A DNA stretch of 55,732 nt from Bryobacterales bacterium (lineage in GTDB: Bacteria; Acidobacteriota; Terriglobia; Bryobacterales; Bryobacteraceae), in the NCBI GenBank assembly GCA_003164035.1, contig PLRS01000069.1:1-55732 (forward strand), given 5' to 3'. The notes under the pieces were generated by a model. That model made no database searches. It saw only the letters and a program-made list of their open reading frames with translations, and was not told the origin of the DNA. The position numbers were made by a program, and so were the translations under genes. Shown here piece by piece: positions 42,963 through 51,077 of the stretch (position 1 is the stretch's first letter; the number at the start of each line of letters is the position of its first letter).

Positions 42963-44162
42963 TCATGCCACGACCACATCCACGCCGATAGGATCGTGAT
43001 CGGAGAGCGGCGGCGTTCCCGCGCCCGTGGCGAGGCCGTGCAAAACCACCGGGCCGGATACCTCGAGGCCGCGCGTGGCGAACCAGTCCAGCTTGAAGGG
43101 ACAGCGGCCGCCGTGATGGCGCAGGCTCCAGCGGATGAAGGCGAAGCACCAGGCGGGCACCCACTCGCCCAGGTTGCGCACCGCATCGCCGCTCGTGGCG
43201 TCGTAACAGGTGGTGTAATCGCCCGGAGAATTGGATCGGGTGTACTCGAAGCCGCGCTCTTCGAGCAGCCGGAACAGGGCGCGCTCAAACCTGCGTTCGG
43301 GGTGCAGGTAATGGTTGCGGATGACATGATCGACGCCCATCATGACGCGCAGCCAGAAGCCCAGGATGGCCCAGAGGGCGTGAGAGGAATCGTAGGTGCT
43401 GGTATTCCAGTCGCCGCCGAGGATGGCCGGGCCGTGGGCGGGAACCGCGTCCAGGATGGCGCGCATCTGCAGGCAGCGGTGGCGCTGGGTGGATTGAGCG
43501 TCCAGGTGCACGCTCACGGCTTCGATGGTGAGATTGGGGAATTCGATGCGCGCGGCCACGGCGGACTGGCGGCCCAACCGTTTTTCGCGGTGAGCGATCT
43601 TATCCACGCCGTTGACCAGCGGAATCTGGCGCACGCCGGAGATGGGGTAGCGGCTGAGCAGGGCATTGCCATGCAGGGCGAAGGTATTTTCGCCGCCGGT
43701 ATCGCGCTCCACGCCGGAACCCTTGCCGAAGGCGATATAGCAGGGCGCGAACGCCACCGCCATGCCCAACTCGCGGGCCAGCGCCTCGGCTACCATTTGG
43801 TTGCCGGAGCGCGCCATGCCGGCGTCGGCTTCGGTCAGGAGCACCACGTCGGCCTGGCTGAGATAGGGATGCGAGCGGAACAGTTCGAGCTGCGCGGGGA
43901 ACTGGCGGCCGCGCTCGATGTTCCAGGCCACCACCCGGTAGCGCGGGCGCGGGGGCGCCGGGCCGCGGCGGAAGTCGGCGACGTAGGTGGTCGCGAGCGC
44001 CTCTTCCACCAGCGGGGCCAATTCGCGGTACACCGGGTGGGCGAGCAGTTCGCGCTGGGAGCGGCACGCGGCCAGCAAATTCAGGCGCGGCACAACGCGG
44101 CTGCGCACCGCCCGATAGACGCCGGCGGTGGTTTGGTTCAAGGGGTCCGATTCGACAATCAT
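42963..44162 (-). CDS. Endonuclease/exonuclease/phosphatase (EEP) superfamily hydrolase
   Basis: About 399 aa. The DNase I-like fold motifs appear in order: Asn in VVAWNIERGRQFP, Glu in VVLLTEADAGM, VSVHLDAQST, the catalytic Asp-x-Asn in GGDWNTSTYDSS, and the final Asp-His in LSDHDPIGVDV. A 75-residue N-terminal extension of helices precedes the domain. The family contains nucleases, inositol and sphingolipid phosphatases; substrate cannot be chosen. The usual C-terminal loop is longer here, with HHGGRCPFKLDWFATRG. The ATG at 44162 is used; TTG at 44180 is also in frame. It lies 24 bp after the DHH phosphoesterase gene, so the two are probably one operon acting on phosphodiesters. Confidence 0.85.
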   Translation of the reverse strand: MIVESDPLNQTTAGVYRAVRSRVVPRLNLLAACRSQRELLAHPVYRELAPLVEEALATTYVADFRRGPAPPRPRYRVVAWNIERGRQFPAQLELFRSHPYLSQADVVLLTEADAGMARSGNQMVAEALARELGMAVAFAPCYIAFGKGSGVERDTGGENTFALHGNALLSRYPISGVRQIPLVNGVDKIAHREKRLGRQSAVAARIEFPNLTIEAVSVHLDAQSTQRHRCLQMRAILDAVPAHGPAILGGDWNTSTYDSSHALWAILGFWLRVMMGVDHVIRNHYLHPERRFERALFRLLEERGFEYTRSNSPGDYTTCYDATSGDAVRNLGEWVPAWCFAFIRWSLRHHGGRCPFKLDWFATRGLEVSGPVVLHGLATGAGTPPLSDHDPIGVDVVVA

Positions 44163-44186
44163 GGGGCTAGCGGGGGCCAACCGAAT

Positions 44187-45140
44187 TCAGTTCCGCAGCT
44201 CGGCCACGATCTCGCGGGCGATGGCGCGGGCTTGATCGAGCGCGCCGGGCGCCAGGCTGATGGCTCCCACCCGCGCGTGGCCGCCGCCCCCGTACCGCTC
44301 GCAAATGCTGGCCAGGTTGTGCTTCAGCTCGACCTTGGCCCAGGGGTTGGAGCCGACCGATATCTTAGTGCGAAAAGTGGAAGGACTCACCGAGACGGTA
44401 TACACCGAATCGGGGAACAAATAGTAAGGGATGAACTTGTTATAGCCTTCCATGTCGCAGCCGTCGAGGTCGAAAAACACGACCCCGCGATCCTCGCCGG
44501 CGCGCTCGCGGATCACCCGCTGGTTTTCCAGGTGGCGCCGGTAGAGGGGGGCATAGAGCTCGGTCACCTCCGGCTCCAGGACGATCTCATCGAGCTTACG
44601 GTGTTGCATCCAGCTAATGATTTGCTGTACGATGCCGGAGCCTTTGGTTGCCTCGATCACGAGGGTCAGCTTCATGGCGGGAGCGCCCAATTCCACCGCC
44701 GTTTTGGCATCCGGATACTGGGCGCCATCGATGATGCGGGACCAGTACACCAGATCCTCCAGGTCCGGCGCGCAAAATCCGAAGCGTTCGCGCGCGGCCG
44801 TGGCAATGAACGAGGCGCAGGATTTAAAGCTGGGGTCGTAGAGCTTGTGGCCGCTGGTATCGCGGCGGAAGTGCGCGGCGTCGAGGGCGTTGAGAAAAGC
44901 GCTCTGGTGATGATCGAACCACCATGTCAGGCGGGGATCGCTGGAGTATTTGAAATCGACGATGGCGTTTTCGTCGCCATCGAAAAGGGCGGGATCGAAA
45001 GTCTGATCGGCCCTGTGCGCCATTCCGGTGTAGCGGAATTCGGCATCCGGGTGAAATGCGCCCGCGATGAAGCGGCTAAAGAAGGCGGCTGAGGCGGCGC
45101 CGTCAAAGCAATGGTCGTGATAAAGAACTCGTACCAACAT
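44187..45140 (-). CDS. DHH family phosphoesterase
   Basis: A 317-aa enzyme. Motif I is YHDHCFDGAASAAFF, motif II Asp is in AIVDFKYSSD, and the DHH motif is WWFDHHQSAFL. A DHHA1 module at the end carries the glycine-rich RYGGGGHARVGAISL. These residues bind two Mn2+ and a phosphodiester, as in nanoRNases, RecJ and cyclic-dinucleotide phosphodiesterases. No PAS, GGDEF or membrane segment is attached, so a standalone nanoRNA or cyclic-dinucleotide hydrolase is likely, but the middle region (about 90-230) is less typical and the substrate is open. The ATG at 45140 is used; an upstream TTG adds three residues. It is followed by the EEP gene after 24 bp, and preceded by a repeat region. Confidence 0.86.
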   Translation of the reverse strand: MLVRVLYHDHCFDGAASAAFFSRFIAGAFHPDAEFRYTGMAHRADQTFDPALFDGDENAIVDFKYSSDPRLTWWFDHHQSAFLNALDAAHFRRDTSGHKLYDPSFKSCASFIATAARERFGFCAPDLEDLVYWSRIIDGAQYPDAKTAVELGAPAMKLTLVIEATKGSGIVQQIISWMQHRKLDEIVLEPEVTELYAPLYRRHLENQRVIRERAGEDRGVVFFDLDGCDMEGYNKFIPYYLFPDSVYTVSVSPSTFRTKISVGSNPWAKVELKHNLASICERYGGGGHARVGAISLAPGALDQARAIAREIVAELRN

Positions 45141-45212
45141 GAAGAACAATCCGGGGAAAACCTTTCAGGTTGCCTGATTCGGAGCCGAAAAGCAAGTGCG
45201 TGCGATAGTGAG

Positions 45213-45275
45213 GAGCGGTTAACCGTATTGGTAAATCGGTTCCGGGCAACCGCTCCCTGACGGGCGCGGCTCGGT
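45213..45275. repeat. Dispersed palindromic repeat, family 2 (imperfect inverted pair)
   Basis: A degenerate arm GAGGAGCGGTTAACCG (about 45210-45226) faces GGGCAACCGCTCCCTGACGG with GCGCGGCTCGG (45243-45275). The second arm matches the copies at 474-508 and 50782-50878. It fills most of the 163-bp gap between the radical SAM and DHH genes. Confidence 0.55.
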
Positions 45276-45303
45276 AAGTGCCTGAAAACGCGCGGATCGG
45301 CGC

Positions 45304-46428
45304 TTATTTCACGCCGAGCAGGCGGAGAGCGGCGCGGGAGAACCATCCGCGCTTTCGGTTGCTCAGAAACATCCAACTGAGCAGGCGGACCGAGGCCGGC
45401 AATTCGGAGGGCTGTACCTGGCCGTCCGGCGCGGAAAGTAACTCCAGAGTGGTTTCGCGCGGGCGCTCGCGCAGGTTATCGAGGATGGCGGTCTGGTGGA
45501 CGCAGTTGATGGTGCAGAACGGCGCGCATTTTTTGACGGTGGCGTACTCGCGGCGGATGTCCTGGGCGGTATACTCGGCCAACGGGATGCCAGGGTAGCC
45601 GCGCTGCTGGGAGCACCAATGCACCAGTCCGTCTTCGCAAACGTACAGGTACCGGCTGCCGGCGTGACACTTCCAGTCGTTGGGGAGGCCGAGGCGCAGA
45701 TTCTCCTGGAAGCGGTTATGCCGGGCGAAAGAGAACACCGGTTTGCGCCAGTTGGCGATCTGGTCGAGCACGCGGCGCTCGGCTTCGCCCAGGGGGCGCA
45801 CTTGCGCGGATTCGTCATGGATCACGCCCGTAGTCACGGCCAGGCCCAGAGCGCGGGCGCGCGCGGCCACTGCCAGGGCGTCTTCGGGGTTACGGATGCC
45901 GGCGCCGACCACGGCGTTAATATTGACGTCGAATTCGGCGTGGTCCGCCAGCCACTGCAGTTTGCGGTCCAGCACCTTCAGACTTTTCTTCGAGACCTCA
46001 TCCGGGGTGACGTTATCGATACTGATCTGGAGATTATGCAGGCCGGCGCGGTTGAGGCGGCGGATTCGCGCCGGCGTGAGCAGATACCCGTTGGTGATGA
46101 GGGTGGGGATAATGCCGTGATGGCGAATGCGGCGGATGAGGAGATCGAGATCGGGATGCAGCAGCGGTTCGCCGCCGCTAATGGTGATGATGGTGGTGCC
46201 GAGCGCGGCCAATTGGTCGATGCGTCGCAGCATCTCTTCGGTCGGCACGGATTTCGAGACATTATCGTATTCGTTGCAGTAGGCACAGGCCAGATTGCAG
46301 CGGCGGGTGGGGATGATATGCGCCAGGATGGGGTGCGCGGCCGAGCGCATCGCCTTGGCAAACATGCGCGCCTCGCGCACACGGCGAGGCACAGCCAGCA
46401 GTTTCCGCTTGATTCGCGCCAGAGTCAT
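45304..46428 (-). CDS. Radical SAM protein with Cys-rich C-terminal region
   Basis: A 374-aa protein. The cluster motif is Cys44-x3-Cys48-x2-Cys51 in RRCNLACAYCNEYD. ISGGEPLLHPDLDLLI provides the SAM-binding GGE, and LITNGYLLT and LQISIDN are the usual later strands. Residues of about 270-330 carry a second group of cysteines (WKCHAGSRYLYVCEDGLVHW, CSQQ, CAPFCTINCVHQ), which probably bind an auxiliary Fe-S cluster of SPASM type. This group modifies peptides or small molecules by radical chemistry; the substrate is unknown. No partner precursor peptide was found nearby. The upstream broken VOC gene ends in an ATGA overlap with this start, so it was once transcribed with it. The C-terminus is basic (SNRKRGWFSRAALRLLGVK). 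Confidence 0.88.
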   Translation of the reverse strand: MTLARIKRKLLAVPRRVREARMFAKAMRSAAHPILAHIIPTRRCNLACAYCNEYDNVSKSVPTEEMLRRIDQLAALGTTIITISGGEPLLHPDLDLLIRRIRHHGIIPTLITNGYLLTPARIRRLNRAGLHNLQISIDNVTPDEVSKKSLKVLDRKLQWLADHAEFDVNINAVVGAGIRNPEDALAVAARARALGLAVTTGVIHDESAQVRPLGEAERRVLDQIANWRKPVFSFARHNRFQENLRLGLPNDWKCHAGSRYLYVCEDGLVHWCSQQRGYPGIPLAEYTAQDIRREYATVKKCAPFCTINCVHQTAILDNLRERPRETTLELLSAPDGQVQPSELPASVRLLSWMFLSNRKRGWFSRAALRLLGVK

Positions 46429-46936
46429 CGAACCGGAGGGCAGACAGCGTCTACGAGCCTTTCCGATACCATTTTAGCCGGGAAGACGGAAGGCGGCAGG
46501 GACTCGGGTCTGCGGGAGAGCCGTGGGCGTGGACCTTCTCCCTGGTGGTCCGAGATAGATCGGAATTCCATGAGCTCAATCGGCGCACCGTCGTCAATGA
46601 TCATCGCTACTGTCACACCTGGGCGGGGATAGTTGGGTTCAACCAGGATTTCCTTGCCTTCGAGTGCCCTTGCAAGTCATCCACTTCAAAAGCAACGTGA
46701 GGTAGGGATTTGACGGCATCAGGGAAAGGGGCATCTTTATCGAAGCGCATCCATTGGATGCCGTACGGACTAGCCTCAAATCCCGAGACGTGCACATTCA
46801 GCCACGGCAGATGCGTTTCTCCGGGCCGGACCATATTGGTAGGGATTCCGATATGGTGGAATCTCCAACCGTCCTTCGCTATTACGGACGGCGAATCGCA
46901 GTCCCGCCTCTTAGCAGTCGCGGATGGCGTATTCAA
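46425..46936 (-). pseudogene. VOC (glyoxalase-like) protein, frameshifted
   Basis: The first frame starts at TTG 46936 behind AAGGAG (8-nt spacing) and reads the VOC half-site WRFHHIGIPTN and PYGIQWMRFDKDAPF, SLPHVAFEVDDLQ. At about 46666-46672 a single base seems missing: in another frame the sequence continues ALEGKEILVEPNYPRPG and VAMIIDDGAPIELMEF, the expected end of the domain. The second frame then runs on to 46425 with no family character and ends in an ATGA overlap with the radical SAM start. The one-base loss makes the gene non-functional unless a ribosomal shift occurs. VOC proteins of this short type bind metals and act on small substrates, unknown here. Confidence 0.72.
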
Positions 46937-47160
46937 AGTGATTCTCCTTGAGCCGAAATCGGACAGCTCACGATAAAAGTATCAGGTTTATGTGCATCCC
47001 AGTGCTCGACCTCGACAGTACGGAGTCCGTGCTCTTGGTGAGGCGTCGGCACTTCGGAACGAATCCATCTTGACGCGTAGTCGGCGTCTCGTACTTTGGC
47101 CGGGTGGGAGACATTGCCCGCGAAACACGCGCAAACATTCGTTGAGAGTTGAGCGGGCAA
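46933..47160 (-). CDS. Possible unrecognised protein, start uncertain
   Basis: The frame is open from the ArfB stop to 46933, about 107 codons, with coding-like composition: ETIRKAAAVARFRDAEVRLR, then SHPAKVRDADYASRWIRSE, then TPHQEHGLRTVEVEHWDAHK. The only start codon is TTG at 47160; upstream codons have no ATG, GTG or TTG, so the 5' end may be lost. Its TGA overlaps the TTG of the damaged VOC gene, as in a former operon. No family was recognised. It may be a decaying gene or a short real one. Confidence 0.3.
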   Translation of the reverse strand: MPAQLSTNVCACFAGNVSHPAKVRDADYASRWIRSEVPTPHQEHGLRTVEVEHWDAHKPDTFIVSCPISAQGESL

Positions 47161-47254
47161 GGTCCGCAGGCGGACCTCCGCATCCCGGAACCGGGCAACT
47201 GCGGCGGCCTTCCGGATAGTCTCAGCAGAGCATTGCGAGAACGGATGAGCCAGC

Positions 47255-47659
47255 TCAGTCGTCGTTTGCCCGGCCGCGCAGTTTCTTGGAGGAGGATCGT
47301 TGCGATTTTGCCGTGAGCCGACGGACCTTGGAGCCGAGTGTGGGCCGGCTGGGGCGGCGGGTTTTCGGCACGATTTGCGCGCTGGCGATCAGTTCATTCA
47401 GTCGCGCCCGGGCTTCGGCTCGATTAGCCTCCTGCGTCCGGTGCACACGGGACGTGATGATCAACACGCCGTCTTCGGTGGCGCGATTGCCGGCTAACGC
47501 GAGGAGGCGCTGCCGTACGTCGGCGGGAAGCGAGCGAGATTGGCCGACATCGAAGCGCAGTTGGACGGCAGTGGAGACTTTGTTGACGTTCTGGCCGCCA
47601 GGACCGGAGGCGCGAACAAAGGTCATTGTAAGTTCGGAATCTGGAATGAATATGGGCAA
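47255..47659 (-). CDS. arfB: Alternative ribosome-rescue factor / peptidyl-tRNA hydrolase ArfB (YaeJ)
   Basis: A 134-aa release-factor-like protein. The Gly-Gly-Gln catalytic motif is Gly21-Gly22-Gln23 in ASGPGGQNVNKVSTAVQLRF, which cuts peptidyl-tRNA in stalled ribosomes. The tail is strongly basic (RRPSRPTLGSKVRRLTAKSQ and onward), as needed to enter the empty mRNA channel. It has the short family length and lacks the codon-recognition domains of RF1/RF2. The TTG at 47659 gives an N-terminus that fits family starts. It lies 4 bp after the TIP30-like gene and the two are likely co-transcribed, probably without a functional link. Confidence 0.9.
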   Translation of the reverse strand: MPIFIPDSELTMTFVRASGPGGQNVNKVSTAVQLRFDVGQSRSLPADVRQRLLALAGNRATEDGVLIITSRVHRTQEANRAEARARLNELIASAQIVPKTRRPSRPTLGSKVRRLTAKSQRSSSKKLRGRANDD

Positions 47660-47663
47660 ATGC

Positions 47664-48389
47664 TCAAACCTCGTCGCTCTCGCCCTTGACGAAGAAGGGC
47701 TCCATCTCCTTGAACTCCAGGATCTTCACGGTCGCCTCCTTGGGAGCGTTGCCCTGCGCGAGCGCGAGGAACGCCTGCTCCGACTGCGCCACCATCGCGC
47801 GCGCGAGGTCGTTTTTGTGGATCGAGTGGTACTTGGACGGCATGGCCCAGTGCAGCAGTGGCATGACGTAGCCAAGGACGCCCGGCGTATTGGAGTTACC
47901 GAGAATGACGGCGGGACGGTACACTCCAAGGAAGTCGAACTTGACGGACTCGACAGCCTTCTCCTTCTCGCCGATGATCTTCGCGTACTTCATCCCGGCC
48001 TCGGGGTCCGCGCCCGCTGCTGTCATGACCCCGCACACACGAGCGCCTCCCGCCTTGGCGGCGCGGCAAAAGGCCTGCGGGTAGGCGATTTCGATCTTGC
48101 GCACCTCCTCCTCGGGCATCTTCGCGCTGCCCTTGCCGACGCCGAACGCGGCGAGCGCGACGTCGACTCCCTGGGCGTGCGGCGCAACCTCCTCCTCGAG
48201 TCGGTCCATGTTGACAACCACCTCGGCGACCTTGGGGTCGGCGAAGGCGTCCGTCTTGCGGCGCGTCACCACCACCACCTTCCTGCACAGCGGGTTCTTG
48301 ATCAGAAGCTGCACGATGTGTCCGCCCACGTTCCCCGTCGCGCCCAGCACGATCGCCGAGTACTGCGCCTTCGCCTCTGCCGCTGTCAT
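47664..48389 (-). CDS. NAD(P)-binding Rossmann protein, TIP30/HTATIP2-like
   Basis: A 241-aa atypical SDR. The dinucleotide site is VLGATGNVGGHIVQLLI, close to the start, followed by VVVVTRRKTDAF. Later features match eukaryotic TIP30/HTATIP2 and bacterial homologues: LAAFGVGKGS, CRAAKAGGARVCGVMTAAGAD, KFDFLGVYRPAVILGN. The expected Tyr-x3-Lys pair is Tyr-Ala-Lys-Ile-Ile here (KYAKIIGEKEKAVESV), with Ile in place of the Lys, so redox catalysis is doubtful and a binding or regulatory role is possible. It has no signal peptide. It lies 6 bp after a possible 35-aa membrane peptide and 4 bp before arfB. High Lys/Glu content in the middle is notable for this genome. Confidence 0.8.
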   Translation of the reverse strand: MTAAEAKAQYSAIVLGATGNVGGHIVQLLIKNPLCRKVVVVTRRKTDAFADPKVAEVVVNMDRLEEEVAPHAQGVDVALAAFGVGKGSAKMPEEEVRKIEIAYPQAFCRAAKAGGARVCGVMTAAGADPEAGMKYAKIIGEKEKAVESVKFDFLGVYRPAVILGNSNTPGVLGYVMPLLHWAMPSKYHSIHKNDLARAMVAQSEQAFLALAQGNAPKEATVKILEFKEMEPFFVKGESDEV

Positions 48390-48395
48390 CTCAGG

Positions 48396-48503
48396 TCACA
48401 CCCCCGGAACCAAGAATACACGCGAGTTCGCGCGCACACGCAGGTACAGCAGGCGCGATACCAGCAAACCCGCGATGATCCCCAGAGCGATGAATTCACG
48501 CAT
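48396..48503 (-). CDS. Possible 35-aa single-pass membrane peptide
   Basis: The ATG at 48503 opens a 35-codon frame with one clear hydrophobic helix, FIALGIIAGLLVSRLLYL, then a basic tail (RVRANSRVFLVPGV). It ends 6 bp before the TIP30-like start on the same strand, a spacing common in operons. The ribosome site is weak (CCGCAG). The composition strongly fits a membrane peptide, but short frames of this kind also arise by chance. Confidence 0.4.
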   Translation of the reverse strand: MREFIALGIIAGLLVSRLLYLRVRANSRVFLVPGV

Positions 48504-48544
48504 AGCTGCGGGGTAAGCGTGAGACCAGGCGCGGGCTCACTCAT

Positions 48545-50707
48545 TTACTGCAGCGTCCGGTCGAAGAAATCCAGCATCAGTTGGTTCATTTGCTGCGCGG
48601 CGGGGCCGGTTACGCCGTGGGACTTTTGCGGGTAGAGCATATATTCGAACTGCTTGCCGTCTAATTCCAGGGCGTTGACGAGCTGAAGCGAATTTTGAAA
48701 AAGGACGTTGTCGTCTTCAAAATTGTGCACCAGCAGCAGTTTGCCTTTCAGGTTGACGGCTTTGGGAGGCAGCGCGGTGGTGCGATAGGCGTCCGGGTTG
48801 TCTTTGGGAAGGCCCATGTAACGCTCGGTGTAGATGGTGTCGTAATTCAGCCAATTGGTGACCGGGGCACCAGCAAAGCCGGCGTGGAAGACGTCGGGCG
48901 CATTCAGCAGGGCGTTGGCGGTCATGAAGCCGCCGTAGCTCCAGCCGTGAATGCCGATGCGTGCCGGATCGGCGATGCCGAGCGAAATCAGGTACTGGAC
49001 GCCGGCCACCTGGTCGGCTAACTCGGTTACGCCCAGTTGGTGATAAATGGCGGTTTCAAAGGCGTGGCCGCGCCCCATGCCGCCGCGGTTTTCGCATTGC
49101 CACACGATGTAGCCCTTGTGCGCCAGCACCTGGTCGATGTTGATGCCGGGCCAGGAATTGTGGATCGGCAGGCCGACTCCCGGGCCGCCGTACACGCTTA
49201 CCACCACCGGATATTTCTTGCCCTCCACGAAGCCGGCGGGCTTAATCAAGCGGCCATAGAGCAGGGTGCCGTCGGCGGCGTTGAACTTGACGATTTCGGT
49301 GGGAAGAATCTGGTATTGCTGGCTCTCGGTCAGGTCCGGCGCGCGGTAGACGCCCAGGGTGACGCCGTCGCCGGAGGCGAGCACAGTGCGCGGCGGCTCG
49401 GTGAGGCTCGACCAGGTATCGAGATAGAACTTACCCGTGGGGCTCATCGAGATGTTATGCGTTCCGGGTTCCCTGGTGAGCTGTTTCTTGCCGCTGCCAT
49501 CGAGGCCGATAGAGTAAAGGTGCCGCTCCAGGTGAGTGGGCTCGTCGGAGGTGTAGTAGAGCTTGCCGGCGGCCTCGTCGACAGCTTCGATGGTCTCCAC
49601 TTCCCAGGCGCCCTTGGTCAACTGCTTCACCTGCTTACCATCGAGGGAATAGAGGTAGATGTGGCGATAGCCGCCCTCGCCGCGCTGGCTGGTCCATAGA
49701 AAGCGCTGGCCGTCGGCGAGGAAGCGAATATCGCCCCCGAGGTTGATCCAGTAAGGGTCGGACTCTTCGAAGATGGTCGAAGGACGGCCGGATTCGAGGT
49801 CAATGGCGAGCAGCTCATCGTGATTCTGGACGCGGTTGAAGCGGAGTACGTAGAGGGCGTGGGAGGAGGGTATCCAGCCGGCGCGGGCGATCAGAAAGCT
49901 GTCGCGGGTATCGCCCACGTCGTACCAGCGGGTGGGTCCGCCGGTGGCCGCCACCACGCCCAAATGCACTTGCGCATTGTTTTCCCCGGCCTGGGGATAG
50001 CGCTGGGGCTCATAGAGTGCGCGCACCCGGAGCAGGTCCGCGTGCGGGAGAACGGGCTCGACGCTGCTATCGAACTGCAGGTAGGCGACGGACTTGGAAT
50101 CCGGCGACCACCAGAATGCGGTACCCAGTTCCAGTTCCTCCGGGTAGACCCAATCGGGGGTGCCGTTGCGGAGGGTTTCGGTGCCGTCGCGGGTGAGGCG
50201 GGTTTCCCGCTTGGCGGCGATATCCAGGGTGTAGAGGTCCCAGCCGCGGCGGAAGGCTACCTGGCGGCCGTCGGGCGAGAGCTGGGCATCCAGTTCGGCC
50301 ACGGGCGTGCGGGTGAGCTGGTCCCAATTGGCGGTGTCCATGTGAATGAGAAACAAATCGCCGCCGCTCGAGTAGAGCAGTTGTTTCCCGTCGGCCGAGA
50401 AATCGAATCCGCTGCCGCGGCCGGCGCGGCGGTTGGTCCAATCCGTGGCGCCGTCTTCGGAAGGTACGGAAACGGCAAAAACGTCAAGCGCGTCCAGCGC
50501 CAGAAATGGTTTGGAAGTGCGGGTAGCGGGATTGTAAATCTCGAGACTGGCTCCGGCGCGCTGAAGAAAGCCATTACCGGCGGGCAGCCAGATGGCGCCC
50601 ACGCCGCGCCCGCCGCGTCCCGCGCGGTTCAACGCGGCCAGTGTAATTGGCTGTTTCTGGGCGAAACCTGCGGCCGCCACGAGTAAACCCGCAATCCACT
50701 TTTGCAT
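48545..50707 (-). CDS. Secreted S9B peptidase, dipeptidyl-peptidase IV-like
   Basis: About 720 aa from the ATG at 50707, which gives a signal peptide (MQKWIAGLLVAAAGFA); a longer in-frame start at 50827 lies inside a repeat and was rejected. Residues of about 60-460 form the eight-bladed propeller, with the substrate N-terminus-binding Glu pair in DWVYPEELELGTAFWW, the site that makes the enzyme a dipeptidase. The hydrolase domain carries nucleophile Ser in GIHGWSYGGFMT, Asp in LVHNFEDDNVLF and His in YPQKSHGV. The enzyme should release dipeptides from the N-terminus, preferring Pro or Ala in second place. It is unrelated in sequence detail to the S9 enzyme at 5147, which belongs to the acylaminoacyl group. 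Confidence 0.93.
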   Translation of the reverse strand: MQKWIAGLLVAAAGFAQKQPITLAALNRAGRGGRGVGAIWLPAGNGFLQRAGASLEIYNPATRTSKPFLALDALDVFAVSVPSEDGATDWTNRRAGRGSGFDFSADGKQLLYSSGGDLFLIHMDTANWDQLTRTPVAELDAQLSPDGRQVAFRRGWDLYTLDIAAKRETRLTRDGTETLRNGTPDWVYPEELELGTAFWWSPDSKSVAYLQFDSSVEPVLPHADLLRVRALYEPQRYPQAGENNAQVHLGVVAATGGPTRWYDVGDTRDSFLIARAGWIPSSHALYVLRFNRVQNHDELLAIDLESGRPSTIFEESDPYWINLGGDIRFLADGQRFLWTSQRGEGGYRHIYLYSLDGKQVKQLTKGAWEVETIEAVDEAAGKLYYTSDEPTHLERHLYSIGLDGSGKKQLTREPGTHNISMSPTGKFYLDTWSSLTEPPRTVLASGDGVTLGVYRAPDLTESQQYQILPTEIVKFNAADGTLLYGRLIKPAGFVEGKKYPVVVSVYGGPGVGLPIHNSWPGINIDQVLAHKGYIVWQCENRGGMGRGHAFETAIYHQLGVTELADQVAGVQYLISLGIADPARIGIHGWSYGGFMTANALLNAPDVFHAGFAGAPVTNWLNYDTIYTERYMGLPKDNPDAYRTTALPPKAVNLKGKLLLVHNFEDDNVLFQNSLQLVNALELDGKQFEYMLYPQKSHGVTGPAAQQMNQLMLDFFDRTLQ

Positions 50708-51077
50708 TCTTCCGCATTGTAAATCTTTCGCGGGGGAAGCTGCCGGGGCTCGGGTGCTTAGCCGATTTGGGGCAGTTCGTTTCCGGCAACCGCTCCCTGG
50801 CGGTCGCGGCTCGGTAAGCGGCTGCAAACGCGCGGGAACCGTTTCCGAGCCGCGACCGCCCAGGGAGCGGTTGCCGCGTCTAAGCTACCAAATCCCCGGA
50901 TCGGTTAAGCCCCCTCGGCAGCTAGGTACCATAAGTTCTGTGTACCTTAGCCCTGTATACCTTTAGCCCCCGTACAGGCCTAACCTTACACTCATTGAGA
51001 TCGCTGTGGTGCGAGAGTAGAATCCGGAGTGTGCGGGTACGGAAAGACACCAAACCCCGATCGGGCGAAGGCCGAAA
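50708..51077. other. Intergenic region between divergent genes, mostly repeat
   Basis: Between the DPP-IV-like and pseudokinase genes. The family 2 pair takes up 50782-50878. After it, GTACCATAAGTTCTG, GTACCTTAGCCC and GTATACCTTTAGCC (50927-50971) repeat a GTACCTTA-like word three times, possibly an operator for the downstream gene. No gene seen. Confidence 0.4.
50782..50878. repeat. Inverted pair of dispersed palindromic repeat, family 2
   Basis: Arm one, CCGGCAACCGCTCCCTGGCG then GTCGCGGCTCGG (50782-50813), is answered by CCGAGCCGCGACCGCCCAGG then GAGCGGTTGCCGC (50845-50878). The arms match over about 32 bases and can form one long stem with a 31-nt loop. Confidence 0.7.

Noticed and set aside
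42687-45092. 801-codon plus-strand frame across the LytTR, EEP and DHH genes
   Set aside because: It crosses three clearly coding minus-strand genes and shows no motif of its own.
50708-50827. Forty-residue N-terminal extension of the DPP-IV-like peptidase
   Set aside because: It is encoded by a dispersed repeat and would bury the signal peptide that starts at 50707.
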